From Bosea sp. 685 (GTDB taxonomy: Bacteria; Pseudomonadota; Alphaproteobacteria; Rhizobiales; Beijerinckiaceae), in NCBI RefSeq assembly GCF_031884435.1, contig NZ_CP134779.1, positions 1 to 64,000 on the forward strand: a DNA stretch of 64,000 nucleotides. The letters run 5' to 3'. This document shows positions 42,916 to 54,468 of this stretch, in pieces. Position 1 is the first letter of the stretch. Each line of letters opens with the position of its first letter. The notes under the pieces are model-generated. The model did not search any database. It saw only the letters and a program-made list of their open reading frames with translations, and was not told where the DNA came from. The position numbers were made by a program, and so were the translations under genes.

Positions 42916-43407
42916 ATGCCGACACGCGAGCCTGATAATGCAGTGATGATCAGGCCGGCCACGATGGACGATGCAGCGGCCATCAGCGCGATCGTCATAA
43001 GAACTCTGCGTGAGACGAACGCGAAATTTTACACTGCCGAGATGATCGAAACAGTGGTCGCCAACTTCTCGGTTGATCGGGTCGAGGCGCGTATGGCGGA
43101 GCGTGTCGTTCTCGTCGCGACGATCGCCGGCATCGTTGTCGGTACGGCGAGCCTGCATCAGACGACGGTCCGCACTGTGTTCGTTTGTCCAGATCGACAG
43201 GGACAGCGGATCGGGGCCACTTTGATGGCCCGTATCCTGGACATCGCGCGCGAACAGGGGCTGGACAGTCTGACGGTGCCTTCCGCGATCAATGCGGAGC
43301 CGTTTTATCGAAAATTGGGGTTCCGCTTCATTCGGGATGAGATCGAAGATGCCGGGCGCATCATCATCATGAGCAAAACGCTCGCTCCCGCCGATGAGCG
43401 GAACTGA
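42916..43407 (+). CDS. GNAT-family N-acetyltransferase
   Basis: A 163-aa protein from the ATG 3 nt after the zapE stop; an ATG at 42946 (MIRPATMDDAAAISAIV) gives the usual GNAT start. The acetyl-CoA site is seen in VFVCPDRQGQRIGATLMARIL, and the C-terminal strand in AEPFYRKLGFRFIRDE. The first ten residues, MPTREPDNAV, mirror MPMREPSETR at the start of the next gene. The gene is visibly less GC-rich than zapE in places, consistent with insertion. The substrate is unknown. Confidence 0.85.
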   Translation: MPTREPDNAVMIRPATMDDAAAISAIVIRTLRETNAKFYTAEMIETVVANFSVDRVEARMAERVVLVATIAGIVVGTASLHQTTVRTVFVCPDRQGQRIGATLMARILDIAREQGLDSLTVPSAINAEPFYRKLGFRFIRDEIEDAGRIIIMSKTLAPADERN

Positions 43408-43413
43408 GGCCCC

Positions 43414-44013
43414 ATGCCGATGCGCGAACCGAGCGAGACCCGCATCCTCTCGGTCGCCAGCGAGCATCTGCGCCAGTTCGGCCTGAAGCGCTTCACCGTC
43501 GTGGCGGTGGCGGCGGAGGCGGGCATGACGCATGCCAATGTCTATCGCTACTTTCCGTCGCGCGGGGCGCTGGTCGATGCTGTCGTCGATGTCTGGCTGA
43601 AGACGACCGAGCGGCGGCTCGCCGACATCGCCGACGGGCCCGACCCCGCCGCCGACAAGCTCGAACGGTTGATCCTGGCGCTGGCCAAGGGCAATCGCGA
43701 TCTGCTGAGTGAGGATCCGCATCTCTTCGCCGCGCTCTCGCAGGCGGTCGCCAAGCGCCATGCGATCAGCCGGCGCAACCGCACCCGCGTCCGCGCGCTG
43801 TTCGAGCGCGTCATCGACGAGGGCATTGCGTCGGGCGCCTTCGAGCCGCGCGACCGCGACCGCGCCATCGCCTTCGTCATCGACGCCACGCACCGCTTCA
43901 TCCATCCGGCCGCGCTGGCACTCGAGGCGGATGTGCCCCAGGCCTCTGTCGATACGCGCCTGGCCACGCTGATCCGCGTCGCTCTGCGCGTGCTGGAAAC
44001 CGGGATCATCTGA
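43414..44013 (+). CDS. TetR-family transcriptional regulator
   Basis: A 199-aa regulator. The helix-turn-helix is ILSVASEHLRQFGLKRFTVVAVAAEAGMTHANVYRYFPSRGALVDAVVD, typical of TetR. The C-terminal ligand domain is helical, with a TetR_C pattern around DRDRAIAFVIDATHRFIHPAAL. A strong palindrome begins 10 nt after the stop codon, in the promoter region of mdh. It may control its own gene, the acetyltransferase, or mdh and the TCA genes. Confidence 0.9.
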   Translation: MPMREPSETRILSVASEHLRQFGLKRFTVVAVAAEAGMTHANVYRYFPSRGALVDAVVDVWLKTTERRLADIADGPDPAADKLERLILALAKGNRDLLSEDPHLFAALSQAVAKRHAISRRNRTRVRALFERVIDEGIASGAFEPRDRDRAIAFVIDATHRFIHPAALALEADVPQASVDTRLATLIRVALRVLETGII

Positions 44014-44022
44014 AAAATCTTG

Positions 44023-44051
44023 TGACAAATTACAAAATCTGTAAATTGTCA
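44023..44051. promoter_or_regulatory. Near-perfect 12-bp inverted repeat between the TetR gene and mdh, candidate operator
   Basis: TGACAAATTACA (44023-44034) and TGTAAATTGTCA (44040-44051) are inverted repeats with one mismatch and a 5-nt spacer, in an AT-rich patch. This size and symmetry suit a TetR-type or similar dimeric regulator. It lies 225 nt before the mdh start. Confidence 0.55.
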
Positions 44052-44272
44052 TTGCCGGTTTTCTTGGCGTTGGACGAGGCGGCCCCATTTTCGCCCGGTG
44101 CAAGTGCTTGAAATCAGGTCGATTGGTCGGTTGCGCTCCAAACTGGCGCGCATCGAGGCTGGTCTTCATCCCCGCAAACGACAGGGTTGCGGCAAAAGCC
44201 CCGTTTGGGCCAAAGAAACCCACGGTTTCGGCCGGCCACCGGCCTCCCGCAGCACCTAAGGACAAGGACTAG

Positions 44273-45238
<966 letters not shown>

Positions 45239-45244
45239 GATAAG

Positions 45245-45326
45245 GGCAGTCGGCAATAGGCAGTCGGCAGTCGTGAAAATGGCGCCGGCTCGCTTCCCTA
45301 CCGCCGACTGCCTATTGCCGACTGCC
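45245..45326. repeat. 24-bp perfect inverted repeat between mdh and sucC
   Basis: Arms at 45245-45268 and 45303-45326 are exact reverse complements and are themselves made of the unit GGCAGTCGGCAATA repeated in part. The loop is 34 nt. It begins 7 nt after the mdh stop and ends 32 nt before the sucC start, so it will be present in any mdh-sucC transcript and could act as a partial terminator or processing site. Confidence 0.85.
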
Positions 45327-45358
45327 AAAATAACCTTCGCTTCAGGGAAACCGAGCAC

Positions 45359-46555
<1,197 letters not shown>

Positions 46556-46564
46556 GGAGAAACC

Positions 46565-47449
46565 ATGTCCATCCTGATCGACAAGAACACCAAGGTCATC
46601 TGCCAGGGCTTCACCGGCAAGAACGGCACCTTCCACTCCGAGCAGGCGATCGCCTATGGCACGCAGATGGTCGGCGGTACCTCGCCGGGCAAAGGCGGCG
46701 CGCTGCATCTGGGCCTGCCGGTCTTCGACACCGTCGCCGAAGCCCGTGACAAGACCGGCGCCACGGCGTCCGTCGTCTATGTGCCGCCTCCGGGCGCTGC
46801 GGACGCGATCTGCGAGGCGATCGACGCCGAGATCCCGCTGATCATCTGCATCACCGAGGGCATCCCGGTGCTCGACATGGTGCGTGTCAAGCGCTCGCTG
46901 TCGGGCTCCAAGTCGCGCCTGATCGGGCCGAACTGCCCTGGCGTCGTCACGGCGGGCGAAAGCAAGATCGGCATCATGCCGGCCAACATCTTCAAGCCGG
47001 GTTCGGTCGGCATCGTCTCGCGCTCGGGCACGCTGACCTATGAGGCGGTGTTCCAGACCACCCGCGAGGGCCTGGGCCAGACCACGGCCGTCGGCATCGG
47101 CGGCGACCCGGTCAAGGGCACCGAGTTCATCGACATGCTGGAGATGTTCCTGGCCGACGAGAAGACGACCTCGATCGTGATGATCGGCGAGATCGGCGGC
47201 TCGGCGGAAGAGGACGCGGCGCAGTTCATCAAGGACGAAGCCAAGCGCGGCCGAGCTAAGCCGATGGTCGGCTTCATCGCCGGTCGCACGGCGCCTCCGG
47301 GACGTCGCATGGGCCATGCCGGCGCGATCATCTCAGGCGGCAAGGGCGGCGCGGAAGACAAGATCGCGGCCATGGAAGCGGCCGGCATCCGGGTCTCGCC
47401 CTCGCCGGCGCGCCTTGGAAAGACCTTGGTCGACGTGTTGAAGGGCTGA
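46565..47449 (+). CDS. sucD: Succinate-CoA ligase subunit alpha
   Basis: A 294-aa protein. [37 protein letters not shown] is the CoA-binding start, [10 protein letters not shown] lies mid-protein, and [22 protein letters not shown] carries the active-site His that is phosphorylated during catalysis. Ribosome binding site GAGGAGAAACC precedes the ATG. It forms the ligase with SucC. A palindromic repeat separates it from sucA. Confidence 0.97.
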   Translation: MSILIDKNTKVICQGFTGKNGTFHSEQAIAYGTQMVGGTSPGKGGALHLGLPVFDTVAEARDKTGATASVVYVPPPGAADAICEAIDAEIPLIICITEGIPVLDMVRVKRSLSGSKSRLIGPNCPGVVTAGESKIGIMPANIFKPGSVGIVSRSGTLTYEAVFQTTREGLGQTTAVGIGGDPVKGTEFIDMLEMFLADEKTTSIVMIGEIGGSAEEDAAQFIKDEAKRGRAKPMVGFIAGRTAPPGRRMGHAGAIISGGKGGAEDKIAAMEAAGIRVSPSPARLGKTLVDVLKG

Positions 47450-47460
47450 TCCGGACGGCG

Positions 47461-47581
47461 CGTCATGGTCGGGCTTGTCCCGACCATCTCGTGACCAACG
47501 GAACTCCCCGAGAGATGGTCGGCTCGAGGCCGGCCATGACGGCGAAATGAAGAGATGCTCGGGTCAAGCCCGAGCATGACG
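47461..47581. repeat. Palindromic intergenic repeats inside the TCA operon
   Basis: Two or three hairpins in a row: CATGGTCGGGCTTGTCCCGACCAT, then GAGATGGTCGGCTCGAGGCCGGCCATGAC, then GATGCTCGGGTCAAGCCCGAGCATGACG. The last is nearly identical to the end of the repeat at 38251-38344. They lie in the 163-bp gap between sucD and sucA, so they are transcribed and may set the ratio of the two halves of the operon. Confidence 0.8.
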
Positions 47582-47612
47582 AAGCGGTAGGCAGGAAAAG
47601 GCAGGACAGACC

Positions 47613-50570
47613 ATGGCTCGCCAGGACATCAACGAGGCTCTCGCCCAGACGGGTTTCCTCTATGGCGGCAACGCGGCCTATATCGAGGATCTCTACGCCC
47701 GCTATCAGGCCGATCCGAAATCGGTCGACGAGCAGTGGCAGGGTTTCTTCGCCGGGCTGAAGGATGAAGGCTCGGCCATCATCCAGAACGCCAAGGGCGC
47801 GTCCTGGACCAAGCCGAACTGGCCGGTCCATGCCAATGGCGAGCTGGTCTCGGCGCTCGACGGCAACTGGGCCGTGGTCGAGAAGGTCGTCTCCGACAAG
47901 CTCGGCGCCAAGGCCAAGGCCGCCGGCGCCGCCTTGAGCGCGTCTGACGTGCAGCAGGCGACGCGCGATTCCGTGCGCGCCATCATGCTGATCCGTGCCT
48001 ACCGCATGCGCGGCCATCTCCACGCCAAGCTCGATCCGCTTGGCATCGAGCAGGCCCGCGATCCCGAGGAGTTCTCGCCGGCCGCCTTTGGTTTCACCGA
48101 GGCTGATCTCGACCGCAAGATCTTCATCGATAACGTGCTCGGCATGGAGTTCGCCACGATCCGCGAGATGACCGCGATCCTGCAGCGGACCTATTGCAGC
48201 ACGGTCGGCATCGAGTTCATGCATATCTCCGATCCGGAGCAGAAGGCATGGCTGCAGGAGCGGATCGAGGGCCCCGACAAGGAGATCGCCTTCACCCGCG
48301 AGGGCAAGAAGGCGATCCTGAACAAGCTCGTCGAGGCCGAGGGCTTCGAGAAGTTCATCGACCTGAAATACACCGGCACCAAGCGTTTCGGCCTCGATGG
48401 GGCTGAATCGCTGATCCCGGCGCTGGAGCAGATCATCAAGCGCGGCGGCGCGCTCGGCGTGCGTGACATCGTCTTCGGCATGTCCCATCGCGGCCGCCTC
48501 AACGTGCTGACCCAGGTCCTGGGCAAGCCGCATCGCGCGCTCTTCCACGAGTTCAAGGGCGGCTCCTTCGCGCCTGACGACGTCGAGGGTTCGGGCGACG
48601 TCAAGTACCATCTCGGCGCCTCCAGCGACCGCGAGTTCGACGGCAACAATGTCCACGTCTCGCTGACCGCCAATCCGTCGCATCTGGAGATCGTCGACCC
48701 CGTCGTGCTCGGCAAGGTCCGCGCCAAGCAGGACCAGTTCGGCGATGTCGTCGAGCGCTCGAAGGTGCTGCCGCTCCTGCTGCATGGCGATGCCGCCTTC
48801 GCCGGCCAGGGCGTGGTGGCGGAATGCCTGGGCCTGTCCGGTCTGAAGGGCCATCGCACCGGCGGCTCCGTGCATTTCATCGTCAACAACCAGATCGGTT
48901 TCACGACCTATCCGCGCTATTCGCGCTCCTCGCCCTATCCGTCCGATGTGGCGAAGATGGTCGAGGCTCCGGTCTTCCATGTGAATGGCGACGATCCCGA
49001 AGCCGTCGTCTTCGCCGCCAAGATCGCGATCGAGTTCCGGCAGAAATTCCACAAGCCGGTCGTGGTCGACATGTTCTGCTATCGCCGCTTCGGCCATAAT
49101 GAGGGCGACGAGCCGGGCTTCACCCAGCCGCTGATGTACCGCAAGATCCGCGGCCACAAGACGACGCTTGAGCTCTACTCCGCCAAGCTCGAGGCCGAGG
49201 GCGTGATCCAACCCGGTGAGGTCGACGAGGCGCGCGCTGCCTGGAAGGCCAAGCTCGAGATCGAGTTCGATGCGGGCCAGGCCTTCAAGCCGAACAAGGC
49301 CGACTGGCTCGATGGCCGCTGGGCCGGCATGAAGGCGATCCGCGCCGACGAGGACGATCCGCGTCGCGGCGCGACCGGCGTTCCCGCCGCCGTGCTCAAG
49401 GAGATCACCGAGAAGGTCACGGCGACTCCGCCCGGCTTCAACGTCCACAAGACGATCCAGCGCTTCCTCGACAACCGCCGCAAGGCGGTCGAGACCGGGC
49501 AGGGTATCGATTGGGCGACGGCGGAGGCGCTGGCCTTCGGCTCGCTGCTGCTCGACGGCAATCCGGTCCGGCTCTCGGGCCAGGATTGCGAGCGCGGCAC
49601 CTTCAGCCAACGCCATTCCGTGCTGATCGACCAGGAGACCGAGGGTCGTCACACCTCGCTGAACCACATCCGCGAGGGTCAGTCGCGCTACGAGGTCATC
49701 AACTCGATGCTCTCGGAAGAGGCGGTGCTCGGCTTCGAATACGGCTACACGCTGTCGGAGCCGAATGCGCTGACCTGCTGGGAAGCGCAGTTCGGCGACT
49801 TCGCCAATGGCGCGCAGGTGCTGTTCGACCAGTTCATCTCGTCGGGCGAGCGCAAATGGCTGCGCATGTCGGGCCTCGTCTGCCTGCTGCCGCATGGCTA
49901 TGAGGGCCAGGGGCCTGAGCATTCCTCGGCCCGCCTGGAGCGCTTCCTGCAGATGTGCGCGGAAGACAACATGCAGGTGGCGAACTGCTCGACGCCGGCG
50001 AGCTATTTCCACATCCTGCGCCGCCAGCTGAAGCGCGATTTCCGCAAGCCGCTGATCCTGATGACGCCGAAGTCGCTGCTGCGCCACAAGCGCTGCGTCT
50101 CCGACCTCGCCGAGCTCGCCGAGGGCTCGACCTTCCATCGCGTGCTGCATGACGATGCCGAGCGCGGCCGCTCGACCACCAAGCTGGTCAAGGACGCCAA
50201 GATCCGCCGCGTCGTGCTGTGCTCGGGCAAGGTCTATTTCGACCTGCTGGAGGAGCGCGAGAAGCGCGGTATCGAGGACGTCTATCTGATGCGCGTCGAG
50301 CAGCTCTATCCGTTCCCGCTGAAGTCGCTGGCGCAGGAGCTGGCGCGCTTCAAGGGCGCCGACGTGGTCTGGTGCCAGGAGGAGCCGAAGAACATGGGCT
50401 CCTGGACCTTCGTCGAGCCCTATCTCGAATGGGTGCTGGGCCATGCCGGGGTGAAGTCGAAGCGGCCGCGTTATGTCGGGCGCCCGGCTTCGGCGGCAAC
50501 CGCGACCGGCCTGATGTCCAAGCACCTCGCACAGCTCAACGCGTTCCTGGACGAAGCCTTCGCGGCCTGA
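47613..50570 (+). CDS. sucA: 2-oxoglutarate dehydrogenase E1 component
   Basis: A 985-aa thiamine-diphosphate enzyme. The N-terminal segment FLYGGNAAYIEDLYARYQADPKSVDEQWQGFF is typical of the E1o family, followed by VFGMSHRGRLNVLTQVLGKP and, in the second half, RGTFSQRHSVLID and HGYEGQGPEHSSARLERFLQ. It decarboxylates 2-oxoglutarate and hands the succinyl group to the lipoyl arm of SucB. Length is normal for rhizobia. It forms a complex with SucB and LpdA, encoded next. Confidence 0.97.
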   Translation: MARQDINEALAQTGFLYGGNAAYIEDLYARYQADPKSVDEQWQGFFAGLKDEGSAIIQNAKGASWTKPNWPVHANGELVSALDGNWAVVEKVVSDKLGAKAKAAGAALSASDVQQATRDSVRAIMLIRAYRMRGHLHAKLDPLGIEQARDPEEFSPAAFGFTEADLDRKIFIDNVLGMEFATIREMTAILQRTYCSTVGIEFMHISDPEQKAWLQERIEGPDKEIAFTREGKKAILNKLVEAEGFEKFIDLKYTGTKRFGLDGAESLIPALEQIIKRGGALGVRDIVFGMSHRGRLNVLTQVLGKPHRALFHEFKGGSFAPDDVEGSGDVKYHLGASSDREFDGNNVHVSLTANPSHLEIVDPVVLGKVRAKQDQFGDVVERSKVLPLLLHGDAAFAGQGVVAECLGLSGLKGHRTGGSVHFIVNNQIGFTTYPRYSRSSPYPSDVAKMVEAPVFHVNGDDPEAVVFAAKIAIEFRQKFHKPVVVDMFCYRRFGHNEGDEPGFTQPLMYRKIRGHKTTLELYSAKLEAEGVIQPGEVDEARAAWKAKLEIEFDAGQAFKPNKADWLDGRWAGMKAIRADEDDPRRGATGVPAAVLKEITEKVTATPPGFNVHKTIQRFLDNRRKAVETGQGIDWATAEALAFGSLLLDGNPVRLSGQDCERGTFSQRHSVLIDQETEGRHTSLNHIREGQSRYEVINSMLSEEAVLGFEYGYTLSEPNALTCWEAQFGDFANGAQVLFDQFISSGERKWLRMSGLVCLLPHGYEGQGPEHSSARLERFLQMCAEDNMQVANCSTPASYFHILRRQLKRDFRKPLILMTPKSLLRHKRCVSDLAELAEGSTFHRVLHDDAERGRSTTKLVKDAKIRRVVLCSGKVYFDLLEEREKRGIEDVYLMRVEQLYPFPLKSLAQELARFKGADVVWCQEEPKNMGSWTFVEPYLEWVLGHAGVKSKRPRYVGRPASAATATGLMSKHLAQLNAFLDEAFAA

Positions 50571-50624
50571 CACCAGTAGCGCCCATCACGACACGCCAGA
50601 CAAAGACACCAACAGAGGCCTGAC

Positions 50625-51863
50625 ATGGCGACCGAAATCCGCGTACCCACCCTCGGCGAATCCGTTTCCGAGGCCACGATCGGCAAGTGGTTCAAGAAGC
50701 CTGGCGACGCAGTGAAGGCCGACGAGCCTTTGGTCGAGCTGGAGACCGACAAGGTCACGCTCGAGGTCAACGCGCCGGCGGCCGGCGTGCTCGGCGAGAT
50801 CGTCGCCAAGGAAGGCGACACGGTCGGCGTCAGCGCGCTGCTCGGCATGATCACGGCTGGCGACGGCAAGGCCGCCGCTCCGGCTCCTGCCGCGGCTGCT
50901 CCTGCTGCCGAGGCGTCCAAGCCTGCCGCCGCTGCTGCGCCTGTCGCCGCGACGAAGGCCGCCGATTCAGGCCCTGCCGTCAGCCGTCTCGCGGCCGAGA
51001 GCGGTGTCGACCCGGCGAATGTCGCAGCGACCGGCAAGGATGGCCGCGTCACCAAGGGCGACATGCTGGCGGCGATCGCAGCGGGGTCCGCGGCGCCGGC
51101 TCCTGCGCCTGCCGCCCCGGCTGCGCCGATCCAGCTTCGCGCCCCGTCGGCTCCCGACGATGCTTCGCGCGAAGAGCGCGTCAAGATGACCAAGCTACGC
51201 CAGACCATCGCGCGCCGCCTCAAGGAAGCTCAGTCGACGGCGGCGATGCTGACCACCTTCAACGAGGTGGACATGTCGGCGGTGATGGCGCTGCGCAACC
51301 AGTACAAGGACGTGTTTGAGAAGAAGCATGGCGTGAAGCTCGGCTTCATGGGCTTCTTCGTGAAGGCCTGCGTGCAGGCGCTGAAGGAGATCCCCTCCGT
51401 CAATGCCGAGATCGACGGCACCGACATCGTCTACAAGAACTATTACCACATCGCGGTCGCGGTCGGCACCGATAAGGGCCTGGTCGTGCCGGTGGTGCGC
51501 GACGCCGACCAGCTCTCGATCGCGGGTGTCGAGAAGGCGATCGGCGTGCTCGGCAAGAAGGCGCGCGACGGCGCCCTCAAGATCGAGGACATGCAGGGCG
51601 GCACCTTCACCATCTCGAATGGCGGCGTCTACGGCTCGCTGATGTCGACGCCGATTCTGAACGCGCCGCAATCGGCGATCCTGGGCATGCACAAGATCCA
51701 GGAGCGCCCGATGGTCGTCGGCGGCCAGATCGTGGCGCGCCCGATGATGTATCTGGCGGTCTCCTACGACCACCGCATCATCGACGGCAAGGAGGCTGTG
51801 ACCTTCCTCGTCCGCATCAAGGAAGCGCTGGAGGATCCGGCGCGTCTCGTGCTGGATCTCTGA
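50625..51863 (+). CDS. sucB: Dihydrolipoyllysine succinyltransferase (E2 of 2-oxoglutarate dehydrogenase)
   Basis: A 412-aa protein with three domains. The lipoyl domain has [14 protein letters not shown], with the lipoylated Lys near residue 43. An Ala/Pro-rich linker follows at about residues 83-108. The peripheral-subunit binding domain is [29 protein letters not shown]. The catalytic domain includes the active-site block [16 protein letters not shown]. It transfers the succinyl group to CoA and forms the core of the complex. Confidence 0.97.
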   Translation: MATEIRVPTLGESVSEATIGKWFKKPGDAVKADEPLVELETDKVTLEVNAPAAGVLGEIVAKEGDTVGVSALLGMITAGDGKAAAPAPAAAAPAAEASKPAAAAAPVAATKAADSGPAVSRLAAESGVDPANVAATGKDGRVTKGDMLAAIAAGSAAPAPAPAAPAAPIQLRAPSAPDDASREERVKMTKLRQTIARRLKEAQSTAAMLTTFNEVDMSAVMALRNQYKDVFEKKHGVKLGFMGFFVKACVQALKEIPSVNAEIDGTDIVYKNYYHIAVAVGTDKGLVVPVVRDADQLSIAGVEKAIGVLGKKARDGALKIEDMQGGTFTISNGGVYGSLMSTPILNAPQSAILGMHKIQERPMVVGGQIVARPMMYLAVSYDHRIIDGKEAVTFLVRIKEALEDPARLVLDL

Positions 51864-51874
51864 GGACCTTTGCC

Positions 51875-52276
51875 ATGCGGGATGGCGCAGCGATGGCGAT
51901 CCTGATCGTCGCGAGCGTCATTCTGCTGCTGCTTTATCTCGCCGTGCAGGTGAGGTCCGTTACCCGCGAACGGGGCTCGGCCTGGAACACCGGGGCGCGC
52001 GACGAGGGCAGTCAGCCCATCGGGGTTTTCGCGGGGCGGGCCGACCGGGCCTTCCGCAATTATCTCGAAACATTCCCCGCCTTCGGGCTTCTGGCGCTGC
52101 TGCTGATCGTCTTGCAGCGCGCGGATGGAATTGGCGTCGCCGGCGCGTTGCTCTGGCTGGCGGCACGCGTGATCTACCTGCCTCTCTACCTCGCCGGCGT
52201 GCCCTATCTACGCACCGCGGTCTGGATCGCATCCATCGTCGGACTCCTGCTGATGGCGGTCCGTGCGGTCAGCTGA
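51875..52276 (+). CDS. MAPEG-family membrane protein
   Basis: A 133-aa protein with four hydrophobic segments: AILIVASVILLLLYLAVQV, FPAFGLLALLLIVLQ, VAGALLWLAARVIYLPLYLAGV and VWIASIVGLLLMAV. RADRAFRNYLETFPAF matches the conserved MAPEG loop. Such proteins include glutathione-linked microsomal-type enzymes and many without known function. A ribosome binding site (GAGG) sits 10 nt before the ATG. It is inserted between sucB and lpdA, a common position in rhizobia, without a known link to the complex. Confidence 0.88.
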   Translation: MRDGAAMAILIVASVILLLLYLAVQVRSVTRERGSAWNTGARDEGSQPIGVFAGRADRAFRNYLETFPAFGLLALLLIVLQRADGIGVAGALLWLAARVIYLPLYLAGVPYLRTAVWIASIVGLLLMAVRAVS

Positions 52277-52378
52277 ACTGGAAGGAGACGTTCATGTCCT
52301 CCGTCACGGATAGGCTCGCGCGCTGCGCGCCGCTGCTCCTTTCCCGATCCCTCGCCTGAATCCATCGAGAGAAATTAA

Positions 52379-53776
52379 ATGTCCTACGATCTCGTCGTCA
52401 TCGGAACCGGCCCCGGCGGCTATGTCGCAGCCATTCGCGCCGCCCAGCTCGGCCTCAAGGTCGCCGTGGTGGAGAAGCGCAAGACCCATGGCGGCACCTG
52501 TCTGAATGTCGGCTGCATCCCCTCCAAGGCGCTGCTGCATGCCTCCGAGATGTTCGAGGAGGCGAGCCACACCTTCCCGAGCCTCGGCGTCGTCGTCGGC
52601 ACGCCCAAGCTCGATCTCAAGCAGATGCTGGTCCACAAGCAGGAGACGGTCGACGCCAACGTCAACGGCGTCGCCTTCCTTCTGAAGAAGAACAAGATCG
52701 AGCCCTTCCACGGCACGGCCTCGATCCCGGCGGCCGGCAAGGTCGTCGTCACCGCCGAGGACGGCAAGACGCAGGAACTCGAGACCAAGGCCATCGTCAT
52801 CGCGACAGGCTCGGAATCCACCAACCTGCCGGGCGTGAGCGTCGATGAGAAGGCCGTCGTGACCTCGACCGGCGCGCTTGAGCTGACCGCGGTTCCCAAG
52901 GAATTGGTCGTGGTCGGTGCCGGCGTGATCGGGCTCGAGATTGGCTCGGTCTGGAGCCGTCTCGGCGCCAAGGTCACCGTGGTCGAGTATCTCGACCGCA
53001 TCCTGCCCGGCATGGATGGCGAGATCGCCAAGCAGTTCCAGCGCATCCTGGAGAAGCAGGGCTTCACCTTCCAGCTCAGCGCCAAGGTCACCAAGGTCGA
53101 GACGGCCAAGAAGGGTGCGACCGTCACGGTCGAGCCCGCGGCGGGCGGCGAGGCCAAGACACTTTCGGCCGATATCGTGCTGGTCGCGATCGGCCGCCGC
53201 CCGAACACCGACGGGCTCGGCCTGGAAGCGGCCGGCGTCGCGACCGAGCGTGGCCGCGTCATCATCGACGATCATTTCAAGACCAATGTCGCCGGCATCT
53301 ACGCCATCGGCGACGTGGTGCGCGGCCCGATGCTCGCCCATAAGGCCGAGGATGAGGGCATGGCGGTTGCCGAGATCATTGCCGGCAAGGCCGGCCATGT
53401 GAATTACGATGCCATTCCCGGCATCGTCTACACGGCTCCCGAGGTCGCCGCGATCGGCAAGACCGAGGAAGAGCTCAAGGCCGCGGGCGTCGCCTACAAG
53501 GTCGGCAAGTTCCCCTTCACGGCCAATGGCCGGGCGCGCGCCATGCGCCATACCGAGGGTTTCGTGAAGTTCCTGGCGGATGCCGCGACCGACCGCGTGC
53601 TCGGCTGCCACATCATCGGCCCCCATGCCGGCGACCTGATCGCCGAGGTCACGGTGCTGATGGAGTTCGGCGGCTCGGCCGAGGACCTCGCCCGCACCTG
53701 CCATGCGCATCCGACGCTGGCCGAGGCGGTCAAGGAAGCCGCCCTCGCCGTGGACAAGCGTCAGATCCATATGTGA
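52379..53776 (+). CDS. lpdA: Dihydrolipoyl dehydrogenase (E3)
   Basis: A 465-aa flavoprotein. The FAD motif is [19 protein letters not shown], the redox disulfide lies in [19 protein letters not shown], the NAD motif in [16 protein letters not shown], and the active-site His-Glu pair in [16 protein letters not shown]. It reoxidises the lipoyl arm of SucB and passes electrons to NAD. Last gene of the TCA operon. Confidence 0.97.
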   Translation: MSYDLVVIGTGPGGYVAAIRAAQLGLKVAVVEKRKTHGGTCLNVGCIPSKALLHASEMFEEASHTFPSLGVVVGTPKLDLKQMLVHKQETVDANVNGVAFLLKKNKIEPFHGTASIPAAGKVVVTAEDGKTQELETKAIVIATGSESTNLPGVSVDEKAVVTSTGALELTAVPKELVVVGAGVIGLEIGSVWSRLGAKVTVVEYLDRILPGMDGEIAKQFQRILEKQGFTFQLSAKVTKVETAKKGATVTVEPAAGGEAKTLSADIVLVAIGRRPNTDGLGLEAAGVATERGRVIIDDHFKTNVAGIYAIGDVVRGPMLAHKAEDEGMAVAEIIAGKAGHVNYDAIPGIVYTAPEVAAIGKTEEELKAAGVAYKVGKFPFTANGRARAMRHTEGFVKFLADAATDRVLGCHIIGPHAGDLIAEVTVLMEFGGSAEDLARTCHAHPTLAEAVKEAALAVDKRQIHM

Positions 53777-53818
53777 GGGGCGGTGGTCATTCGCTTCCGG
53801 CCCTGTTTGGTGTAAAAT

Positions 53819-54121
53819 ATGGGCATGAACCGTGATCGAGCCACCGCCGAATTGGTCTGCCGTGCCAAAACCTTGCGCGATCGTGGCGCACAGGCTGCGT
53901 TCGTCTATGGCTCGACTGCTCGCAACGAGGCGAGAGACGACAGCGACATCGATATTTTCATCGACATCGAGCCCGGCCGGAAATTCTCTCTGCTCGATCT
54001 CGTGGGAATGCAGCGCTTTCTTACGGAGGAACTCGGCGTTGCCGTCGATCTGACGACGCGATCGAGCCTGCATCCCAAGCTCCGGGCGCAGATCGAACGG
54101 GAAGCGATCCGAGTCTTCTGA
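53819..54121 (+). CDS. Minimal nucleotidyltransferase (MNT), MntA-type antitoxin-like
   Basis: A 100-aa protein. FVYGSTARNEARDDSDIDIFIDI is the MNT signature, with GS followed by the paired Asp residues that bind metal. An ATG at 53825 is an alternative start. Proteins of this kind act as antitoxins by AMP-modifying a HEPN partner. The stop codon overlaps the next start by one base (TGATG), which fits a toxin-antitoxin pair. It lies just after lpdA, which could place it under the same transcript, though a 42-nt gap and different base composition suggest an independent cassette. Confidence 0.87.
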   Translation: MGMNRDRATAELVCRAKTLRDRGAQAAFVYGSTARNEARDDSDIDIFIDIEPGRKFSLLDLVGMQRFLTEELGVAVDLTTRSSLHPKLRAQIEREAIRVF

Positions 54122-54465
54122 TGGCGCGTCGAAGCGACGTCGTCATCGAGGAGATTCTCGACGCAATCATGCTCATTGAGCAGGAGCTTGTCGGCCATAC
54201 CCAAGCATCCTTTGCGACAGCGCTCTTTCTGCAGCGGGGAACGGAGCGGTCGCTCGAGATCATTTCCGAAGCCGTGCGCCATCTTCCGGACGCACTGCTT
54301 GAAATGCGACCGGAGATTGCTTGGAGTGACGTCCGCTCGATCGGTAACAGGATCAGGCATGAGTATTGGCGCGTCGACCCGGCGCTGATCTGGTCAATTG
54401 TTATGGACGACCTGCCCGCTCTACGCGCCGCGGTCGAGGATCTGCTCCGGCGCTCGCGCGCCTGA
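54121..54465 (+). CDS. HEPN-domain protein (DUF86, HepT-like toxin candidate)
   Basis: A 114-aa helical protein. VRSIGNRIRHEYWRVD holds the HEPN active-site region; the Arg that normally precedes Asn is Gly here, and a nearby Arg could take its place. Upstream, TERSLEIISEAVRHLPDAL is the typical DUF86 helix. HepT toxins are RNases that are controlled by the adjacent MNT protein. The two genes overlap by one base. Activity of this form remains to be shown. Confidence 0.85.
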   Translation: MARRSDVVIEEILDAIMLIEQELVGHTQASFATALFLQRGTERSLEIISEAVRHLPDALLEMRPEIAWSDVRSIGNRIRHEYWRVDPALIWSIVMDDLPALRAAVEDLLRRSRA

Positions 54466-54468
54466 GAC

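Noticed and set aside
41911..44265. A 784-codon minus-strand frame opposite zapE, the acetyltransferase and the TetR gene
   Set aside because: It is antisense to three genes with clear motifs and has no motif or ribosome binding site of its own.
47463..50573. A 1036-codon open frame on the minus strand opposite sucA
   Set aside because: It is the mirror of sucA codon bias in GC-rich DNA. Its composition (rich in Arg, Asp, Gly, His, Leu) matches antisense translation and no domain is visible.
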